A stretch of 64,000 bases of DNA from Streptomyces rimosus subsp. rimosus (GTDB taxonomy: Bacteria > Actinomycetota > Actinomycetes > Streptomycetales > Streptomycetaceae). The notes below the pieces were generated by a model that was not told the DNA's origin, made no database searches, and worked only from the letters and a program-made list of their open reading frames with translations. Shown here piece after piece: positions 60,937 to 64,000 of the stretch. The stretch lies in the NCBI RefSeq assembly GCF_000720725.1, contig NZ_JOCQ01000006.1:1-64000 (forward strand), written 5' to 3'. Every line of letters starts with the position of its first letter. Within the stretch, counting starts at the first letter, position 1. The position numbers were made by a program, and so were the translations under genes.

Positions 60937-61788
60937 CTACCCGGCGAACGCCACCCCCGGCAGCCCCTGCCCCACCCCGGGCACCACGAACAGATTGCCC
61001 GCCTCCGGCTCGGCGTCGCCCAGGTCGCGGCGGGCCGAAGTCACGTAGAGGTCGGTCAGGTCCGGGCCGCCGAAAGCGCAGGCGGTGGTCAGCGAGGCGG
61101 GGAAGGTGATCTCGCGGTCCAGGCGGCCGTCCGGGGCGTAGCGGCGGACGGCTCCCCCGCGGAAGAGCGCCACCCACACACCGCCGTCGGTGTCGGCGCA
61201 CATGCCGTCCGGCGCGCCGTCGGTGCCGGTGATCTCGGCGAACACCCGGCGGTTGGCGGCCTTCCCGGTGTCGAGGTCGTAGTCGAAGACGTCGATGCGG
61301 CGGGTCGGGGTGTCGACGTAGTACATGCGGGTCGCGTCCGGGCTCCAGGTGATGCCGTTGCTGAGCCGTACGCCGGTGGCCGCAGTGTGCGCCGTGCCGT
61401 CGGCGTCGACGCGCGCCAGCCAGCCGGGCGCGGTCTCGCCGGCGATGGTGCCCACCCACAGGCGGCCGCGGCCGTCGGTGCTCGCGTCGTTGCCGCGTAC
61501 GCCCTGCTGCGACCACTCGGTCAGCCAGCGGCGGGTCCCGTCCGGGCCGGTGACCGCCACGCCGTCGCGCAGGCTCAGGACGAGGCCGCCGCCCGCCCGG
61601 GGCAGCGCCGCCGCCACCGGCTGGTCGACCTCGGTGACGGTATCGGCGCCGTCGGCGGGGCGGTAGCGGTGGATCCCGCCGTTGTTCATGTCCACCCACA
61701 ACAGCGTGCCGTCGGAGGCGTCCCAGGTCGGGCATTCGGCAAAGTGCGCCCGTACAGCGAGGGCGACTTCAACATTCACGGTGCACAT
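60937..61788 (-). CDS. SMP-30/gluconolactonase family hydrolase
   Basis: 283-residue six-bladed propeller. Metal ligands: Glu18 in FAECPTWD, Asn in RGNDASTDGRGRLWVGT, Asn in LSNGITWSPD and Asp in GAPDGMCADTDGGVWVAL. It hydrolyses a sugar lactone with Ca2+ or Zn2+. The start is ATG 61788; GAGGAG lies very close to it, so GTG 61779 could be the real start and would remove only three residues. It is transcribed in the same direction as the DUF1611 gene, 65 bp downstream of it. Confidence 0.88.
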   Translation of the reverse strand: MCTVNVEVALAVRAHFAECPTWDASDGTLLWVDMNNGGIHRYRPADGADTVTEVDQPVAAALPRAGGGLVLSLRDGVAVTGPDGTRRWLTEWSQQGVRGNDASTDGRGRLWVGTIAGETAPGWLARVDADGTAHTAATGVRLSNGITWSPDATRMYYVDTPTRRIDVFDYDLDTGKAANRRVFAEITGTDGAPDGMCADTDGGVWVALFRGGAVRRYAPDGRLDREITFPASLTTACAFGGPDLTDLYVTSARRDLGDAEPEAGNLFVVPGVGQGLPGVAFAG

Positions 61789-61853
61789 TCTCCTCGGGAA
61801 CGGGGATCACGGGCCGGGCGCCGCTCCCGGACCCGGCCCGGGAGCGGTCCGGT

Positions 61854-62927
61854 TCATCCGGTCAGTACGGGTCCGAGTGCGTCCATCAGCACCGCCGTAC
61901 CGTCCCCGTCGAGCACGTCGACGACCGGCAGGCCCAGGGAGCGCAGGCTCTCCACGTTCTCACGGCCGCGGGTGGCCACGGCGACGACCGGGGCGCCGCC
62001 CAGCTCCTCCACGATGCGGATCTCGCTGCGCGGGTCGTGCACGGGCAGGTGCTCCCAGTGGTAGCGCCGGGAGCGGCGCGGGTCGTGCACGAAGACCACG
62101 GCGTCGGGCTGTGAGCCCTGGAGGATCGCGGTGGCCAGGCCGCCGAAGGCCGGGTGCAGCACGGACGCCTGCCCCTTGATGATCAGCAGGTCGTGCCGGG
62201 GGTCGGCGCGCTGCACCAGGTGCTCGACGAGCCCGGCCGCCTGGAAGACGGGGGTACGGTCGATGATCGCGCCTTCCGTGCAGCCGGCCAGCAGGCAGGT
62301 CTGGCCGGTGCCGACGTATCCGGAGTCGATACCGCGCGCCTGTGCCTCCCGGTGCAATTGGAGGGCGACGGTCCGCTTTCCCACGACACAGTCGCTGCCC
62401 GCCACGTGCACGAGTTTGGCGCGGGATCGCCGGAGACGGCCGGAATACTTTGGCAACTCGTCGTACGGGCGGCGGACATCGATCAGCTGCTGGCCGTCCG
62501 CCGTCTTATCGGCGAATTCCGTGTGCCGCAGCTGGAGGTGGAGGCAGGAAATGACGTGCAGGCCGTTGCGTACGGCGGTGGCGATCTGCTCCCACCAGAA
62601 TTCCGGGAGGTCTCCGGGCTGCCGCGGCGCGTGCTGCACCTCGCCGTCCACCACCTCGACGTGGTCGGACTCGGTCATCGCGATGACCAGCGCTTCCGGC
62701 CGGAACCGCAGGGCCTCCTCCAGCGAGGAGACGACCGGGACGTCGGTGCCGGGCACCACGGACGCGGTGCTGCCGGAGGTGTGCAGGCGGTCGACGACCG
62801 CCACGGCTTCGAGGACGGTGCTGTGCCGCAGCACCCCCTGTGCCGTCTTGCCTTCGAGAAGGCCGAAAACCCCGTCGGCGAAGAGCACGGAACGAAGCGG
62901 AAGCCGCGGAAACCCGGATAGGAGCAT
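61854..62927 (-). CDS. DUF1611 family P-loop protein (DgcN-like)
   Basis: 357 residues. An N-terminal Rossmann-like part (~1-150) is followed by a P-loop domain with VAGSDCVVGKRTVALQLHREA (Walker-A-like GSDCVVGKRT), GYVGTGQTCLLAG, LLIIKGQASVLHPAFGGLATAILQG and VVFVHDPRRSRRYHW. DUF1611 proteins include DgcN, reported as a D-glutamate N-acetyltransferase component; the reaction here is unknown. ATG 62927 has AGGG 8 bases upstream; an in-frame GTG six codons earlier is an alternative. Confidence 0.82.
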   Translation of the reverse strand: MLLSGFPRLPLRSVLFADGVFGLLEGKTAQGVLRHSTVLEAVAVVDRLHTSGSTASVVPGTDVPVVSSLEEALRFRPEALVIAMTESDHVEVVDGEVQHAPRQPGDLPEFWWEQIATAVRNGLHVISCLHLQLRHTEFADKTADGQQLIDVRRPYDELPKYSGRLRRSRAKLVHVAGSDCVVGKRTVALQLHREAQARGIDSGYVGTGQTCLLAGCTEGAIIDRTPVFQAAGLVEHLVQRADPRHDLLIIKGQASVLHPAFGGLATAILQGSQPDAVVFVHDPRRSRRYHWEHLPVHDPRSEIRIVEELGGAPVVAVATRGRENVESLRSLGLPVVDVLDGDGTAVLMDALGPVLTG

Positions 62928-63058
62928 ACCCGGAACCCTACCCACCGGAACTCTTTCGCGGAATGCCGAAGGGAGCCTGTACGAAAGCGGGTTGGTGTCC
63001 GGCAAACGGGGTCGGTCCGCTTTCCCGCGGAGTTCACGCGGAGTTCCCACGGCGGCGG

Positions 63059-63095
63059 TACGGGGGTACAGCGGTACGGGGATACAGCGGTACGG
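63059..63095. repeat. 16-bp tandem repeat, two copies plus
   Basis: TACGGGGGTACAGCGG is followed directly by TACGGGGATACAGCGG and the beginning of a third unit. It lies in the 216-bp gap between the aldehyde dehydrogenase and DUF1611 genes. It includes GGTACGG, related to the CCGTACGG repeats elsewhere. Confidence 0.65.
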
Positions 63096-63143
63096 CACCG
63101 GTGCACCCGTTCCGTACCGCCGCCGCCTATTCGTAACGGCGCG

Positions 63144-64000
63144 TCACATCACCGGCCCACGGAGCGCCGTTTCCCCGGCGAAGGTCTTGGACTCCATCAG
63201 GAACTCGGCCAGTGCCCCGTCGTGCGGCAGTCCGGGGCGGGACCAGTGGGTGGGCACGGCGCCCCAGTGGGTGTTGCGGATCAGCGGGCTCGCGACGCAC
63301 TCGCGTACCAGGTCCGCGTCCTCGCTCAGCACCGTGAGGGCCAGGGTCCGGCCGAACGCGGCGGGGCGCAGCTCCGGTTCCCAGGGCGCCACGGCCGCGT
63401 ACGGAAAGGGCAGTTCGATGCCGAACCGCGGGTCCCGCGCGCTGTCGAGCGGGACGACGACCGGCCGCAGGGCGGCGCTGCCGTCGCCCAGGTCGGCGAG
63501 GAACCGTTCAGCGGGGTCAGCGTCCGATCCGGCCGCCAGGCGCGGGCCGACGGTCTCGTACAGCGGGCCGACGGACTCGTGCAGCTGCTCCGCGAGGCGC
63601 CGGGCCTCGTCCAACGGCCGTACGGGCAGGACCGCGTCGGTGTGGCCGGGCGGGAGCAGCGGGAGGCGGGCGAGCCGTTCGGCCAGGGCGTGTGCGAGGC
63701 CCGGCGCGTCGTCCTCGCACAGGACGGCGCTGGCGTTGAGGCACTGCACACCGGCGTCGGCGGCGACCGAGTCGGCGATGGTGTCCAGGTGGGACCGCCA
63801 GGGCACGTCCCGGGTGATCAGGACCTTGGAGCGGCCGGGGCCCTGCGCGAGCACCCGCCTGCTGTCGGCGTAGCGGGTGACGACGGAATCACCGCCGTAG
63901 ACCAGGCCGAGGTCGGCCCCGTCCACGATGGCCTCCGCGTGTTCGTGGGTGGTCGGCAGCAGCGACGCGTACCCGGGCGCGAGGCCGGCCTCGCGCAAGG
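63144..64000 (-). CDS. Aldehyde dehydrogenase family protein (partial, runs off the window)
   Basis: C-terminal ~285 residues of an aldehyde or acyl-CoA-forming dehydrogenase. The frame stays open to the right edge, so the start lies beyond it. LREAGLAPGYASLLPTTH resembles the segment before the cofactor loop, VQCLNASAVLCEDD carries the catalytic Cys, and SPLIRNTHWGAVPTHWSRPGLPHDGALAEFLMESKTFAG is the C-terminal end. The loop near the catalytic Cys differs from classical ALDH (no GQxC), so it belongs to a divergent branch. It is upstream of DUF1611 on the same strand, 216 bp away. Confidence 0.8.
   Translation of the reverse strand, partial: LREAGLAPGYASLLPTTHEHAEAIVDGADLGLVYGGDSVVTRYADSRRVLAQGPGRSKVLITRDVPWRSHLDTIADSVAADAGVQCLNASAVLCEDDAPGLAHALAERLARLPLLPPGHTDAVLPVRPLDEARRLAEQLHESVGPLYETVGPRLAAGSDADPAERFLADLGDGSAALRPVVVPLDSARDPRFGIELPFPYAAVAPWEPELRPAAFGRTLALTVLSEDADLVRECVASPLIRNTHWGAVPTHWSRPGLPHDGALAEFLMESKTFAGETALRGPVM

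Overview
The window is high-GC actinobacterial DNA, almost certainly from a Streptomyces chromosome core. The main reasons are the developmental chaplin pair (chpC/chpH type), mshC (mycothiol synthesis), the gylR-glpF-glpK-glpD glycerol cluster beside metH, frequent GTG/TTG starts and strong GC-skewed codon use. From memory, the order metH, glycerol cluster, mshC, DUF3090, chaplins follows the SCO1657-SCO1675 order of S. coelicolor. Blocks of accessory catabolic genes interrupt it. No transposase, integrase, CRISPR array or large biosynthetic cluster was seen.

Layout. 1-668: gene-free, GC-rich tandem and duplicated repeats. 669-3999: site-2 protease, Fe-S RecB-like nuclease, NarL-type response regulator. 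4107-7447: two tandem peptide-type ABC substrate-binding lipoproteins with no permease nearby. 7821-12192: HAD phosphatase and metH. 12462-17457: glycerol regulon. 17541-19034: GMC oxidoreductase. 19238-24976: a methionine-salvage cluster (mtnD, an MtnC-MtnB fusion, an MFS transporter, a nucleoside phosphorylase and an MTA/SAH deaminase). 25100-34604: a GntR regulator, an SDR, and a seven-gene leftward operon that looks like uptake and non-phosphorylative oxidation of L-fucose or a similar sugar. 34933-41381: PAC2 protein, serine hydrolase, TetR/oxidoreductase pair, two Tat-exported beta-propellers. 41534-47305: mshC-kinase-like-DUF3090-phosphatase, CorA, ferritin-like protein. 47594-53820: F420-type oxidoreductase, aldo/keto reductase, a degenerate RecD2-like protein and two small conserved proteins. 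54150-56906: chaplins and an M20 peptidase. 57140: tRNA-Leu(GAG). 57314-60798: epimerase, then a coupled three-gene module (EspR-like DNA-binding protein, ImmA/IrrE metalloprotease, seven-helix membrane protein). 60937-64000: SMP-30 protein, DUF1611 protein and a truncated aldehyde dehydrogenase.

How the genes work together. GylR probably represses itself and glpFKD through a motif seen in both promoters. The salvage genes recycle methylthioadenosine toward methionine and probably enter by the deamination (methylthioinosine) route; metH makes methionine from homocysteine. A near-palindrome ACATC-G-GATGT occurs as a perfect 10-bp-arm inverted repeat before the GntR gene and as imperfect copies before the sugar-acid dehydratase, suggesting that GntR controls the sugar operon. 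The strongest candidates for under-described biology are the EspR-like/ImmA/membrane-protein module, the RecD2-like protein that has lost its ATPase motifs, and a set of intergenic tandem repeats of different periods, several centred on CCGTACGG.
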